From positions 310,001 through 374,000 of the forward strand of contig NZ_SWBP01000001.1 in assembly GCF_005116455.1 (NCBI RefSeq): a stretch of DNA of 64,000 nt, read 5' to 3'. This document shows, one piece after another, positions 17,027 to 26,345 of this stretch. The first letter of the stretch is position 1; every line of letters starts with the position of its first letter. This stretch comes from Pedobacter cryophilus. GTDB taxonomy: Bacteria; Bacteroidota; Bacteroidia; Sphingobacteriales; Sphingobacteriaceae. A program made the position numbers and the translations under genes. The notes beneath the pieces are model-generated. The model made no database searches and was not told the DNA's origin. It was given only the letters and a program-made list of their open reading frames with translations.

Positions 17027-18465
17027 TCATCAATCATTTTATTAATTTGATTGATGGTTGCATCTAAAGATTGAGCTTCTGATTCCAATAGATTTAGATA
17101 CTCTTTCTTTTCGCCTTCATCCTTCAATAAAAAAATTAATCCTAAAATATTAGCTAAATGCTTTCTTAATTTATGTGAATTAAAATAAGCCAATTCCTTT
17201 AATTTTTTATTTTTCAGAAAAATGGTGTCGGTTCTTGTTGCTACCGTTTCCTCTAGGTTAGCATTGTGCTTTTTGATAATTAAATTAGCTTCGTGAAGTT
17301 TTGCATAAGCTTTATTTCTCTTTTTAAAGTTTGAAAAGGCAATAAATCCTAAACAAACAGACACAGTTATTCCCCCTAAAAGAATAATGAGTATTATTTT
17401 TTGTTTAGATAATTCATTTTCCTTTACAACGGCATCCATTCTTAACACATCATTCTCTAAATCTTTTTGTTCTGTAATAATGCTATTTAAATCGCTAATT
17501 ATTTTACCAGATGTTTGGTAACCCAAAAGCGCATCTTTTAACGTATCCTTTTTACTCATATAATTAATGGTAGATTTATAATCCTTCATTAACAATGATA
17601 AATTACTTAAGCCTTCGTAAATTTTAATCAACTCAAATTGGGCGTTTGATTGATTTGCGATGACTAGAGCTTTGTCAAAAAACATTTTACTTTCATTAAA
17701 TGAGCCTTTATCTTTCGCTAAAGTGGCTAAACCATAATAAGCAGTTATAACTTGGTCTGGTTCTGCTGGTTCAAATTTTAAAACCTTTTTAAAGGCTATT
17801 TCTGCCGAATCAACAATTCCAGCTCTCAAATAAATGTCTCCCAATTCTGTGTTAAAAAAACCCTCATCAAAAATCCCGATTACTCCCTCCGCTGTTTCTT
17901 TTGCATCGTATAAATGAGTTAAAGCTTTGCTGTGTATATTTTGAGCACTATATATTCTAGCCATTAGCATTAATGAAATTGACGTTGATTTCTTATTCTT
18001 ATACTTTTGATTGAGGCTGTAAGCTTGTGCTATATATTTTTTAGCATTTTCAACATCTCCCATTTTCAACAAAACCTCGGCTATATTATTTAAATTTTTG
18101 GGAGTTTCGTCTTCAATTCCTGCCTTTTTATTTGCGTTAAGAGCCGCCAAATAATTTTGCAAAGCTTTATCTAACTTACCTATAGAAGAGTAGCTTAAAC
18201 CTATAAAATTATAAGATTTTGCAATCCCTCTGGGATAGTTAATTCGCTTTGCAAGTTTTAAAGCTTCGGTAGAGTAATAAAGACTTCTAGTAAAATCTAC
18301 ATATTGGTATACAAAAGAGAGCTTCCCCATAATTTGTACCTTTACAGCATCGTTGGTTTCTGATTTTAATTCCTTTATACTTGCTTTAATACTAGAATCT
18401 TGAGAACTAAAACAAGCACAAGAAAAAAACATCAAAAAAACAAGCAAGATATATTTTAAAGTCAT
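17023..18465 (-). CDS. TPR-repeat sensor-like membrane protein with orphan histidine box
   Basis: A 480-residue protein: signal peptide (1-20), tandem tetratricopeptide repeats (about 40-310, for example AKSYNFIGLSYSSIGKLDKALQNY), one membrane segment (about 355-377), a coiled coil, and a C-terminal segment AYFNSHKLRKHLANILGL with H431, like the dimerisation/phospho-acceptor box of histidine kinases. It then ends after about 50 residues with no ATPase domain. The TPR part would be periplasmic and the histidine box cytoplasmic. Either it is a truncated kinase or it is phosphorylated by another kinase. No response regulator is adjacent. Confidence 0.75.
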   Translation of the reverse strand: MTLKYILLVFLMFFSCACFSSQDSSIKASIKELKSETNDAVKVQIMGKLSFVYQYVDFTRSLYYSTEALKLAKRINYPRGIAKSYNFIGLSYSSIGKLDKALQNYLAALNANKKAGIEDETPKNLNNIAEVLLKMGDVENAKKYIAQAYSLNQKYKNKKSTSISLMLMARIYSAQNIHSKALTHLYDAKETAEGVIGIFDEGFFNTELGDIYLRAGIVDSAEIAFKKVLKFEPAEPDQVITAYYGLATLAKDKGSFNESKMFFDKALVIANQSNAQFELIKIYEGLSNLSLLMKDYKSTINYMSKKDTLKDALLGYQTSGKIISDLNSIITEQKDLENDVLRMDAVVKENELSKQKIILIILLGGITVSVCLGFIAFSNFKKRNKAYAKLHEANLIIKKHNANLEETVATRTDTIFLKNKKLKELAYFNSHKLRKHLANILGLIFLLKDEGEKKEYLNLLESEAQSLDATINQINKMIDD

Positions 18466-18576
18466 TCAGTTGTTTTTTGTAAAAAATTACCGTTATTTTT
18501 TTGAGAGGTTTTAATAAGAATTAGAATAAATTTATAAACAAATAGCATATAACAAACAATTATATAAATTAATAAA

Positions 18577-19674
18577 ATGCGCCTAAAGGAATTAATTGAT
18601 TGTTTAGAAGAATTTGCCCCTTTAAATTATCAAGAAAGTTATGATAATTCAGGTTTAATAATTGGAAATCAAGAAAATGAGATTCATAAAGCGCTCATTA
18701 GTTTAGACTGTACTGAAGAAATAGTTGATGAAGCCATTGCAAACCAATGCGACATTATTATTTCACACCATCCTATTGTTTTTAAAGGTTTAAAAAAGTT
18801 TAATGGAAATAATTATGTAGAAAGAGTAATTATTAAAGCCATAGAAAATAGAATCGCCATTTATGCTATTCATACCAATTTAGATAGCGTTTTAAATGGC
18901 GTAAACGGAAAAATTTGCGAGAAAATAGGCCTCAAAAACTGTAAAATTTTAGCTCCAAAAACTGGCCTACTCAAAAAATTAGTGTTTTTTGTTCCTCTTA
19001 AAAACGCAACAGAGGTTAGAAATGCAGTTTTTGAGGCTGGTGCAGGTAGTATAGGTAATTATAGTGAATGTAGCTTTAACACATCCGGGCAAGGTACTTT
19101 TAAAGCAAATAATGAAGCTAAACCTTTTGTAGGAGAGCTTAATAAATTGCATGAAGAAAATGAAATGCGGGTGGAAGTGATTTATCCGGCCCCTGCCGAA
19201 AAAAAAATTATGACTGCTTTATGGGAAAATCATCCTTATGAAGAAGTAGCTTATGATATTTATGCTTTAGAAAATACACATCAACAAGTGGGGTCTGGAA
19301 TGATTGGCGAACTGGAAACAGAAATTTCTGGCTTAGATTTTCTTCATCAATTAAAAGAAAAAATGGGCTTATCTGTTATTAGACATACCAAAATACTAGA
19401 TAAAAAAATAAAAATAATCGCCGTTTGTGGCGGTTCAGGTAGCTTTTTGTTACCCAAAGCTATTCAGGCTAAAGCCGATATTTTTATCACTGCAGATTTT
19501 AAATATCATGAGTTTTTTGATGCTGATGAAAAAATACTAATTGCCGACATTGGACATTTTGAAAGTGAGCAGTTTACACAAGAATTACTATTAGAAATAA
19601 TTACAAAAAAATTTCCTAACTTTGCGGTCCGTTTAACAGGAAATAATACAAACCCAATAAAATATTTGTCTTAA
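18577..19674 (+). CDS. NIF3-like dinuclear metal center protein
   Basis: A 365-residue member of the NIF3/YqfO family. The N-terminal half has the metal-ligand sequence IISHHPIVFKGLKKF (near 60-75) and HTNLDSVLNGVNG (near 98-110). An inserted YqfO-type PII-like domain lies in the middle (about 125-235), and the second metal half contains ITADFKYHEFFDA and DIGHFESEQ. The proteins form hexamers around a two-metal site; their cellular role is unsettled. The stop codon overlaps the ATG of the zinc-ribbon gene, a conserved pairing in Bacteroidota. Confidence 0.92.
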   Translation: MRLKELIDCLEEFAPLNYQESYDNSGLIIGNQENEIHKALISLDCTEEIVDEAIANQCDIIISHHPIVFKGLKKFNGNNYVERVIIKAIENRIAIYAIHTNLDSVLNGVNGKICEKIGLKNCKILAPKTGLLKKLVFFVPLKNATEVRNAVFEAGAGSIGNYSECSFNTSGQGTFKANNEAKPFVGELNKLHEENEMRVEVIYPAPAEKKIMTALWENHPYEEVAYDIYALENTHQQVGSGMIGELETEISGLDFLHQLKEKMGLSVIRHTKILDKKIKIIAVCGGSGSFLLPKAIQAKADIFITADFKYHEFFDADEKILIADIGHFESEQFTQELLLEIITKKFPNFAVRLTGNNTNPIKYLS

Positions 19675-20429
19675 TGGAACAAACCGTAGAACAAAAGCTT
19701 GAAGCTTTATACGAGCTACAGACTATCCACACTAAAATTGATAAAATCCGTCAGACACGTGGGGAACTTCCAATGGAAGTAGCAGATTTAGAAGATGACG
19801 TTGCCGGATTAGAAACTCGTATCCAAAAAATCAAAACCGAATTAGATGATTTAGAAGATTCAATTGTGAATCGTAAAAACATCATCAAAGAATCTTTGGC
19901 TTTGGTTAAAAAATACGAAACACAGCAAAACAACGTAAAAAACAATCGTGAATTTGATGCAATTTCAAAAGAAATTGAAATTCAAGGTTTAGAAGTACAA
20001 GTTTGCGAGAAAAAAATCAAAGAATTTCAGTTTGAGATTAACAACAAAACTGAAGTTTACGATAAGGCACTTTCTGATTTAGAGGAAAGAAAAAGCGATC
20101 TTGAAATCAAAAGAACTGAATTAGCTAATATTACTTCTGAAACTGAAAAAGAAGAAGAAGTTTTAATTAAGGATTCAGAAAAAGCTGAAGAAAAAATTGA
20201 TGCTCGTTTAAGAGTGGCTTACAACCGTTTAAGAGGAAACTTTAAAAATGGTTTAGCGGTAGTAACTATCGAGCGTGATTCTTGCTCAGGATGTTTCAAC
20301 CAAATCCCACCTCAACGTCAGTCTGATATTCGCCAACGCAAAAAAGTGATTGTTTGCGAGCATTGTGGTAGAATTTTAGTTGATGAAACTATGGCTGAAG
20401 ACATTAAAAACGTAGCAACTACAGTTTAA
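19674..20429 (+). CDS. Coiled-coil protein with C4-type zinc ribbon
   Basis: A 251-residue protein. Residues 1 to about 180 are a long antiparallel coiled coil rich in Glu and Lys. The C-terminal zinc ribbon has C204-x2-C207 in CSGCFNQIPPQ and C228-x2-C231 in CEHCGRIL. This is the family often listed as C4-type zinc-ribbon or CT398-like protein. A nucleic-acid or protein scaffold role is likely but unproven. Its overlap with the NIF3-like gene and the strong terminator just after it define a two-gene unit. Confidence 0.9.
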   Translation: MEQTVEQKLEALYELQTIHTKIDKIRQTRGELPMEVADLEDDVAGLETRIQKIKTELDDLEDSIVNRKNIIKESLALVKKYETQQNNVKNNREFDAISKEIEIQGLEVQVCEKKIKEFQFEINNKTEVYDKALSDLEERKSDLEIKRTELANITSETEKEEEVLIKDSEKAEEKIDARLRVAYNRLRGNFKNGLAVVTIERDSCSGCFNQIPPQRQSDIRQRKKVIVCEHCGRILVDETMAEDIKNVATTV

Positions 20430-20448
20430 TCATCTTATTTTTAGATAT

Positions 20449-20483
20449 AAAAAAAGACCCAAACGTTGTTTGGGTCTTTTTTT
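20449..20483. terminator. Bidirectional terminator after the NIF3/zinc-ribbon pair
   Basis: AAAAGACCCAAAC and GTTTGGGTCTTTT form a perfect stem with a very small loop, with A and T runs on the two sides. It serves the forward pair and the convergent NTF2-like gene. Confidence 0.9.
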
Positions 20484-20501
20484 ATATGTGTTACTCCGGT
20501 A

Positions 20502-20963
20502 TTACTCGCAATTCTCTTTTCTTCTGGTATCAGCTATCTGAATAATTTTCCAATTGTTGTTTTCCTCCTTAAAAAGCTGAAAAATATTTACGCCACAATG
20601 GCTTAGTTTATTGTTGACATAAAATTGATAAGGCGTCCATGCGGTGGCTAAATTACCATCAATCTTAATTTCAAAAGATAAAATCCTTTCTTCAATATTA
20701 ACTGACAATGGAATGGAAGCAATTTGCTTTAAAAAATCTGACACATGATCATCCTTCAAAACAGATTTTCCATTTTTATCAAATGAAGCACTTTGCAACC
20801 TTGCTGATTGATGCATCACCGACTTTATTTTTACAGAATCTTTACTAGCCATGCTACTAAATAAAGCCTCAATGCTTTGCTTTACTTTTAATTCTTCAGG
20901 AGTCTGAGCCATTGCAAAAAAGCTGAAAAACACAATTAAACCTATTAATATAGTTTTCATCAT
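20502..20963 (-). CDS. Exported NTF2-like (nuclear transport factor 2 fold) protein
   Basis: A 153-residue protein with a signal peptide (ending FAMAQ) and a single NTF2-like domain: VKQSIEALFSSMASKDSVKIKSVMH at the start and a C-terminal strand set ending NNWKIIQIADTRR. No catalytic residue is evident; NTF2-fold proteins bind or convert small ligands. I chose the ATG at 20963 because the longer frame start at 20990 would lie inside the upstream gene. Only four bases separate it from that FabH-like gene, so the two are cotranscribed and may share a pathway. Confidence 0.75.
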   Translation of the reverse strand: MMKTILIGLIVFFSFFAMAQTPEELKVKQSIEALFSSMASKDSVKIKSVMHQSARLQSASFDKNGKSVLKDDHVSDFLKQIASIPLSVNIEERILSFEIKIDGNLATAWTPYQFYVNNKLSHCGVNIFQLFKEENNNWKIIQIADTRRKENCE

Positions 20964-20967
20964 GAGT

Positions 20968-22047
20968 TTAAAACTGATAAACCATTGCATTGATGTTCAT
21001 TCCAGCACCAACAGAAGCAAGTAATGCCACATCTCCTTTTTCTAAATGCTGACCATCCATTTCATTTTTTAAGATAATATCTAACAAAGTAGGAACTGTT
21101 GCTACCGATGAATTTCCCAATTTGGCAATGGTCATAGGCATAATAGCTGCTGGAGGAGTATCAACCCCGTATAATTTAAAAAACCTTTTTAAAATGGCTT
21201 CATCCATCTTTCCATTGGCTTGATGAACCAATACTTTGGTGATTTTATCTAAAGAAACACCAGCTTTTTCAACTGCTGCTTTCATTACTAAAGGAACATT
21301 AATTAAAGCATACTCATACACTTTACGTCCATCCATTTTTAGATAAAGATCGTCTTCTGCTTCATAATCTTCTTTATAAGAACCTTCCATACGTAAAAAC
21401 CAAGCTTCGTTTTGAGTATGTGTTTGAGATTTATGACTTAAAATTCCAGCCTCTCCTTCAACAGAAGCTGATAAAATAGTAGCTCCAGCTCCGTCAGAAT
21501 AAATCATACTATCCCTATCATGCGGATCGGTAATTCTTGATAAAGCTTCGGAGCCAATTATCAAAACCTTTTTAGCATCTCCAGATCTGATGAAATAATC
21601 AGCCTGAATCATTCCTTGTAACCATCCTGGGCAACCAAAAGGCAAATCATAAGCCACACAATCTGGATTTTGGATATTCAATTTGTGCTTTACTCTGCTG
21701 GCCAAAGTAGGAACCATATCTGTTCTATTTCCGCCAAAATTAATATCACCAAAATTATGTGCTACTATAATATAATCTAATTCTTCTGGATTTTCTCCAG
21801 AACTATCTAAAGCATCTTTTGCAGCAAAGTAAGCTAAATCAGATGTGTTTTCATCTGCTTCGGCATATCTTCTCTCCTCAATTTCTGTAATAGCCTGAAA
21901 CTTATTTATAACGTCGGTATTGTTTCTTAAAACTAATGAACCATCTTTCTCAAAAAAGGTGTGACTTAAAAAATCTTCATTCTTAATCACTTTTTTTGGA
22001 ACATATTTCCCTGTTCCGCTTATCACTGACTTTATCTTATGAACCAT
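20968..22047 (-). CDS. Beta-ketoacyl-ACP synthase III-like (FabH-family) enzyme
   Basis: A 359-residue thiolase-fold protein. The catalytic triad can be placed: Cys139 in LPFGCPGW, His in VLVHQANGKMDE and Asn in KLGNSSVATVP. It would condense an acyl-CoA or acyl-ACP with malonyl-ACP. The segment around the Cys differs from the usual housekeeping FabH (which has a CAGF-type motif), so it may be a divergent paralog with another acyl substrate. ATG 22047 is preferred to a GTG two codons upstream. The NTF2-like gene follows four bases later; a LUD gene lies upstream, separated by 234 bases. Confidence 0.85.
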   Translation of the reverse strand: MVHKIKSVISGTGKYVPKKVIKNEDFLSHTFFEKDGSLVLRNNTDVINKFQAITEIEERRYAEADENTSDLAYFAAKDALDSSGENPEELDYIIVAHNFGDINFGGNRTDMVPTLASRVKHKLNIQNPDCVAYDLPFGCPGWLQGMIQADYFIRSGDAKKVLIIGSEALSRITDPHDRDSMIYSDGAGATILSASVEGEAGILSHKSQTHTQNEAWFLRMEGSYKEDYEAEDDLYLKMDGRKVYEYALINVPLVMKAAVEKAGVSLDKITKVLVHQANGKMDEAILKRFFKLYGVDTPPAAIMPMTIAKLGNSSVATVPTLLDIILKNEMDGQHLEKGDVALLASVGAGMNINAMVYQF

Positions 22048-22281
22048 AAACACACTATATAGACTAAAAACTTAATTGGTATAAAGTTAAAGTTAGGAAT
22101 TAATATTAATTCGGCAACTGCTCTTCATAAATATTAAAATTTTAAACGGAGAAAATTAATAAAAGATTTGTTGGGAATAAAATTACGGTCGAGAATCCTT
22201 AGATTTTAGGAAAAAAAATATTAGGGTCAGCTAATTTTTCTCAAAATTATTGACAAATCACATCAATTTAAATAAGGGTAT

Positions 22282-22929
22282 TTATTTGGGACTATCGTCT
22301 AATAAAAAAACATATAACTCTTTAGGACCATGGGCTCCTAAAACTAAAGTTTTTTCAATATCAGCAGTTCTGCTTGGCCCCGTAATGGTAGAAAGCATGG
22401 ATGGCAATTGATTACCATATCTCTCCTTAATAATTTTAAAAGCATCTTTTAAATCCATTACCAATTGGGAAGTATAGGCCACTACAATATGTTGATGAGG
22501 ATAAATGCTTAATCGTCTGCCGGCCGCATTGGCGTTACTTACCAATACTGATCCATTTCTGGCAATTAATGCTTCACATAACGTTAAACCTACTTCTGCA
22601 AGCTCAAAATCCTTATCTGTAGCGTAAAAAGGATATTCATATTGATTTAACAATTCTTGCAAAGCTGGCTCCCAGCAATAGATTTTTCGCCATTTTTTCT
22701 GTTCTGCTAATAAAAGAATATTTTCTATAAACTGTATTTCGTCTTCACAAAAAACAAATTGACCACTTACTTTGCTAAGTTCTTCTGCAAAAACTACTTC
22801 CAAAATTTCTGAGTTTGGAGGATAAAGAGGAAGTTCTTCTAGATTTGGATAGGGATTCTCTCTTTTTTCTAGTAAAGCTTTTCTGATTTTTTTAAGCAAT
22901 TTTTCTTTAGAGGTGGTACTATCCTTCAT
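22282..22929 (-). CDS. LUD-domain (LutC/YkgG-family) protein
   Basis: A 215-residue LUD-domain protein. The C-terminal signature TGPSRTADIEKTLVLGAHGP is clear, and the central NGSVLVSNANAAGRRLSIYPH fits the fold. LutC proteins belong to the iron-sulfur lactate-oxidising complex LutABC, but no lutA or lutB is here, and in Bacteroidota a lone LUD gene commonly follows ftsH. Its actual role is therefore uncertain. A hairpin between ftsH and this gene may reduce read-through from upstream. Confidence 0.8.
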   Translation of the reverse strand: MKDSTTSKEKLLKKIRKALLEKRENPYPNLEELPLYPPNSEILEVVFAEELSKVSGQFVFCEDEIQFIENILLLAEQKKWRKIYCWEPALQELLNQYEYPFYATDKDFELAEVGLTLCEALIARNGSVLVSNANAAGRRLSIYPHQHIVVAYTSQLVMDLKDAFKIIKERYGNQLPSMLSTITGPSRTADIEKTLVLGAHGPKELYVFLLDDSPK

Positions 22930-22969
22930 TCATGCTAAGTTAAAGCGATTTTTTCTTTTATACTTTAAA

Positions 22970-23005
22970 TAAAAAGCCCCTCGGATGGTTAATCCGAGAG
23001 GCGCT
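22970..23005 (-). terminator. Terminator between ftsH and the LUD gene
   Basis: CTCGGAT and ATCCGAG form the stem core, extended by a GCC/GGC arm with one bulge. On the minus strand it is followed by CTTTTTATTT. Confidence 0.65.
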
Positions 23006-23014
23006 TTAAATAAT

Positions 23015-25105
23015 TTACTTTATTTCTGCCGTATCACTATTCAATGGTTCGGTAGAATCTCCAACCGGTTCGGTATGGATGTTTTCTGCAATAATGCTTT
23101 GGTCTCCACCTTCAATTCCATTCACAAATTCATCATAAGTGGTACGGTTATCAAATGGTCTTTTACCTAATATTTCTTCCAAATCACTTTGAAAAAGAAT
23201 TTCCTTCTCTAAAAGTTTAACCGCCAAAGCTTCTAACCCTTCTTGCTTATCTTTTAATAAAGCCTTAGTTTTTTGATAAACGCCATCAATTAAGGTTCTA
23301 ACTTCGCTATCAATTAACTCAGCTGTTTTATCTGAATATGGCTTATTAAAGTTGTATTCTCCTCCTTGATCATTAAAAGAAACGTTACCAACTTTTTCAC
23401 TCATCCCGTAAACGGTAACCATTGCATAAGCTAGTTTGGTGATTCTTTCTAAATCGTTTTGCGCACCAGTAGATATCTTACCAAAGGTAATGTCTTCTGC
23501 AACCCTACCACCCATGGTCATACACATCCCATCAGAAAGTTGCTCTGTAGTGTACAAAAATTGTTCTTTAGGTAAATATTGCGCATAACCCAATGCTGCT
23601 ACCCCACGAGGAACAATAGACACTTTAACCAATGGATCTGCATGTTCTAAAAACCAACCTGCAATTGCATGTCCGGCTTCATGATAAGCAACTATCTTTT
23701 TCTCTTCTGGAGAGATAATTTTGTTTTTCTTCTCTAAACCACCAATTACACGGTCAACAGCATCTTGAAAATCTTGCATATCAACTGCTTCTTTGTTTTT
23801 ACGAGCCGCAATTAAAGCTGCTTCATTACAAACATTGGCAATTTCTGCCCCAGCAAAACCTGGAGTTTGTGCAGATAATTTTTTAGGATCTACGCCTTCA
23901 GCTAATTTTAGTGGTTGTAAGTGAACTTTAAAAATTTGCTCTCTACCTACTAAATCTGGTTTGTCAATAGAAATTTGTCTATCAAAACGACCTGGTCTTA
24001 ACAATGCAGAGTCTAATACATCTGGCCTGTTGGTTGCTGCCATAATGATAATCCCTGAATCAGTTCCAAAACCATCCATCTCAACTAAAAGTTGATTTAA
24101 AGTATTTTCGCGTTCATCATTTCCACCTACCATACTATTTTTTCCACGAGCTCTGCCTATGGCATCAATCTCATCAATAAAAATAATACAAGGTGCTTTT
24201 TCTTTGGCTTGTTTAAATAAATCTCTTACTCTTGAAGCTCCAACGCCAACAAACATCTCTACAAAATCAGATCCTGATAAAGAAAAGAATGGTACTTGAG
24301 CTTCACCAGCAACAGCTTTTGCCATTAAGGTTTTACCTGTTCCGGGCGAACCTACTAAAAGAGCTCCTTTAGGTATTTTACCTCCTAAATTGGTATACTT
24401 CTTAGGGTTTTTAAGGAAATCTACAATTTCCATTACCTCTTGTTTGGCTTCTTCTAGGCCTGCAACATCACTAAAAGTAATATTTACCTGAGATTCTTTA
24501 TCAAACAAAGTTGCTTTAGATTTACCAATATTAAAGATTTGACCACCAGCACCTCCGCCAGCTCCTCCGCCCATCTTTCTCATGATAAATATCCAAATCA
24601 GTGCAAATAATACTACTGGAAAAATGATTGTCCAAAAGATATTAGACAAAGGATTACTTCTAGATTCGTAGCTTAAAGGTACTTTTAAGTTTTCGGGAGT
24701 CTCTTTTTGTGAGTTATTTAATCTTGCTTGTAAGGATTCAAAAGAGCCATCGGTAAAGTAATATTGAGGGTTGCTTCCGCTTACCGAAAAATTATTTTTA
24801 CCTTGAGAATCTTTATATTTCTCGGCATTTAATTTTTCCTTTTTGATGTAAACTTCTGCAATTACCAGCTCCTCTTGCTTATAAGCCACAACTTTCTCTA
24901 CATCTCCCGACTTAAGCATTTCGTTTTCAAACTTTTGATAAGTAATTAAACGAGCACTGCTGCCGCTCATAAAAAATTGTATGGCTAAAATACTAACAAT
25001 GATGATTCCATAAAGCCACATAATATTAAACTTTGGTGGCTTAGGAATAATTTTTTTCCCAGGAACTTTCTTGATTAATTTCTTTTTATCTAAACTTTCT
25101 TTCAT
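23015..25105 (-). CDS. ftsH: ATP-dependent zinc metalloprotease FtsH
   Basis: A 696-residue membrane AAA+ protease. Two membrane segments (about 28-48 and 157-175) bracket a periplasmic domain, a glycine-rich linker follows (178-188), then Walker A GSPGTGKT (252-259), Walker [10 protein letters not shown] (307-315), the second region of homology with RPGRFDRQ (370-377) and the zinc motif HEAGH (475-479). It degrades damaged membrane and regulatory proteins at the cytoplasmic face. It follows rsfS by 21 bases, an arrangement found widely in Bacteroidota, and ends before a hairpin terminator. Confidence 0.97.
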   Translation of the reverse strand: MKESLDKKKLIKKVPGKKIIPKPPKFNIMWLYGIIIVSILAIQFFMSGSSARLITYQKFENEMLKSGDVEKVVAYKQEELVIAEVYIKKEKLNAEKYKDSQGKNNFSVSGSNPQYYFTDGSFESLQARLNNSQKETPENLKVPLSYESRSNPLSNIFWTIIFPVVLFALIWIFIMRKMGGGAGGGAGGQIFNIGKSKATLFDKESQVNITFSDVAGLEEAKQEVMEIVDFLKNPKKYTNLGGKIPKGALLVGSPGTGKTLMAKAVAGEAQVPFFSLSGSDFVEMFVGVGASRVRDLFKQAKEKAPCIIFIDEIDAIGRARGKNSMVGGNDERENTLNQLLVEMDGFGTDSGIIIMAATNRPDVLDSALLRPGRFDRQISIDKPDLVGREQIFKVHLQPLKLAEGVDPKKLSAQTPGFAGAEIANVCNEAALIAARKNKEAVDMQDFQDAVDRVIGGLEKKNKIISPEEKKIVAYHEAGHAIAGWFLEHADPLVKVSIVPRGVAALGYAQYLPKEQFLYTTEQLSDGMCMTMGGRVAEDITFGKISTGAQNDLERITKLAYAMVTVYGMSEKVGNVSFNDQGGEYNFNKPYSDKTAELIDSEVRTLIDGVYQKTKALLKDKQEGLEALAVKLLEKEILFQSDLEEILGKRPFDNRTTYDEFVNGIEGGDQSIIAENIHTEPVGDSTEPLNSDTAEIK

Positions 25106-25126
25106 TTCTTTAATTTGGAAACGCCC

Positions 25127-25504
25127 TTATGCGCTTTGATAATGTTTCATTTCTGCGTCGCCCCATAAATCTTCAATACCGTAATATTCTCTCTTATCGG
25201 TTTTAAAAATATGAACAACTGCGTCGCCATAGTCTAATATGATCCATTCGGCATTTTGAAACCCCTCTTTTCTAATTGGGTCTTCTTTTAGCGCTTTAAA
25301 TACCTCTTCTTCTACGCTATCGGCAATAGCTTTTACCTGCGTAGTTGAGTCTGCATTACAAACAATAAAATAATCGGCAACAGAACTGTGAATGTTTCTT
25401 AGATCTAATCTCACGATATCATTTCCCTTCTTTTCCTGTATTCCGTGAACGATAGCTTCGGATATATTGGTAGATTGGATAGCAATTTTACTTTTTACCA
25501 TCAA
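25127..25504 (-). CDS. rsfS: Ribosomal silencing factor RsfS
   Basis: A 125-residue DUF143/RsfS protein with the conserved features DLRNIHSSVADYFIVCNADS, WIILDYGDAVVHIF and YYGIEDLWGDAE. It binds ribosomal protein L14 and blocks subunit joining when nutrients are scarce. It heads the rsfS-ftsH unit and is divergent from birA with only 41 bases between, so promoters for both must overlap. Confidence 0.95.
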   Translation of the reverse strand: MMVKSKIAIQSTNISEAIVHGIQEKKGNDIVRLDLRNIHSSVADYFIVCNADSTTQVKAIADSVEEEVFKALKEDPIRKEGFQNAEWIILDYGDAVVHIFKTDKREYYGIEDLWGDAEMKHYQSA

Positions 25505-25545
25505 AAAAAATTAGTTTTGAGCAATTAAATTAATATGATTAAACA

Positions 25546-26316
25546 TTGCAAAATAACACAAATTTAGCGCTATTTGTTGGACATAGTTTAGTAAAATTAC
25601 ATGAAATTGATTCTACTAATACTTATCTTAAAAACTTACTTTCAAATTCTAAGCCATTAATAGAGGGAACTGTTATTATGGCAGACCATCAATATGCTGG
25701 CAGAGGGCAAAACCAGAATGTTTGGGAAAGCGAAGCTGGTAAAAATTTAACCATTAGTATTTACCTAAAACCTAGTTTTTTAGCTGTAAATGAACAATTT
25801 GATTTAAACAAAGCTGTTTCTCTTGGAATAATAGATTGTTTAAACAACGTTTTAGGGGAAAATTGCCACATAAAATGGCCTAATGATATTTATTTTCATG
25901 ACAAAAAAATTGGTGGAATATTGATCGAAAATGTCACTAAAGGCTATAATTTAAAAGAAAGTGTTATTGGAATTGGAATAAACGTAAACCAAATAAATTT
26001 TCCAAATCAACTAGGTAGGGTAAGTTCCATTTCAAAGGTCTTACATAAAGATTATAAACTTGAAAAATTATTAGCGCAAATTTGTAAAAATATTGAAAGC
26101 AGGTATTTGCAATTAAAAGCAGGAAAAAAAGAACTTTTAGCTCACGACTATAAAAACAATTTATTCAGACTAAATGAACAGCATTATTTTGAAATTGAAA
26201 ATGATGTTGTTTTAGGAACAATTAAAGGTGTAACAACAACAGGTAAGTTATTATTACAAGTTGGTAAAGAACTTAAAGAATTAGATTTAAAAGAAGTGAA
26301 ATTCATTTTCGATTAG
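25546..26316 (+). CDS. birA: Biotin--[acetyl-CoA carboxylase] ligase (class I BirA), TTG start
   Basis: A 256-residue biotin protein ligase without an N-terminal DNA-binding domain, so a class I enzyme. Key motifs are GRGQ (52-55), KWPND (110-114) and KKIGGIL (120-126), and a small C-terminal domain closes the protein. It makes biotinyl-AMP and transfers biotin to the carboxylase carrier. The start is probably TTG: an ATG at 25535 is out of frame and runs into a stop, and the first in-frame ATG lies beyond essential sequence. It leads a forward run to gmhA. Confidence 0.93.
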   Translation: MQNNTNLALFVGHSLVKLHEIDSTNTYLKNLLSNSKPLIEGTVIMADHQYAGRGQNQNVWESEAGKNLTISIYLKPSFLAVNEQFDLNKAVSLGIIDCLNNVLGENCHIKWPNDIYFHDKKIGGILIENVTKGYNLKESVIGIGINVNQINFPNQLGRVSSISKVLHKDYKLEKLLAQICKNIESRYLQLKAGKKELLAHDYKNNLFRLNEQHYFEIENDVVLGTIKGVTTTGKLLLQVGKELKELDLKEVKFIFD

Positions 26317-26345
26317 CCATTCAAAACTATTAAAATCATAAATTA

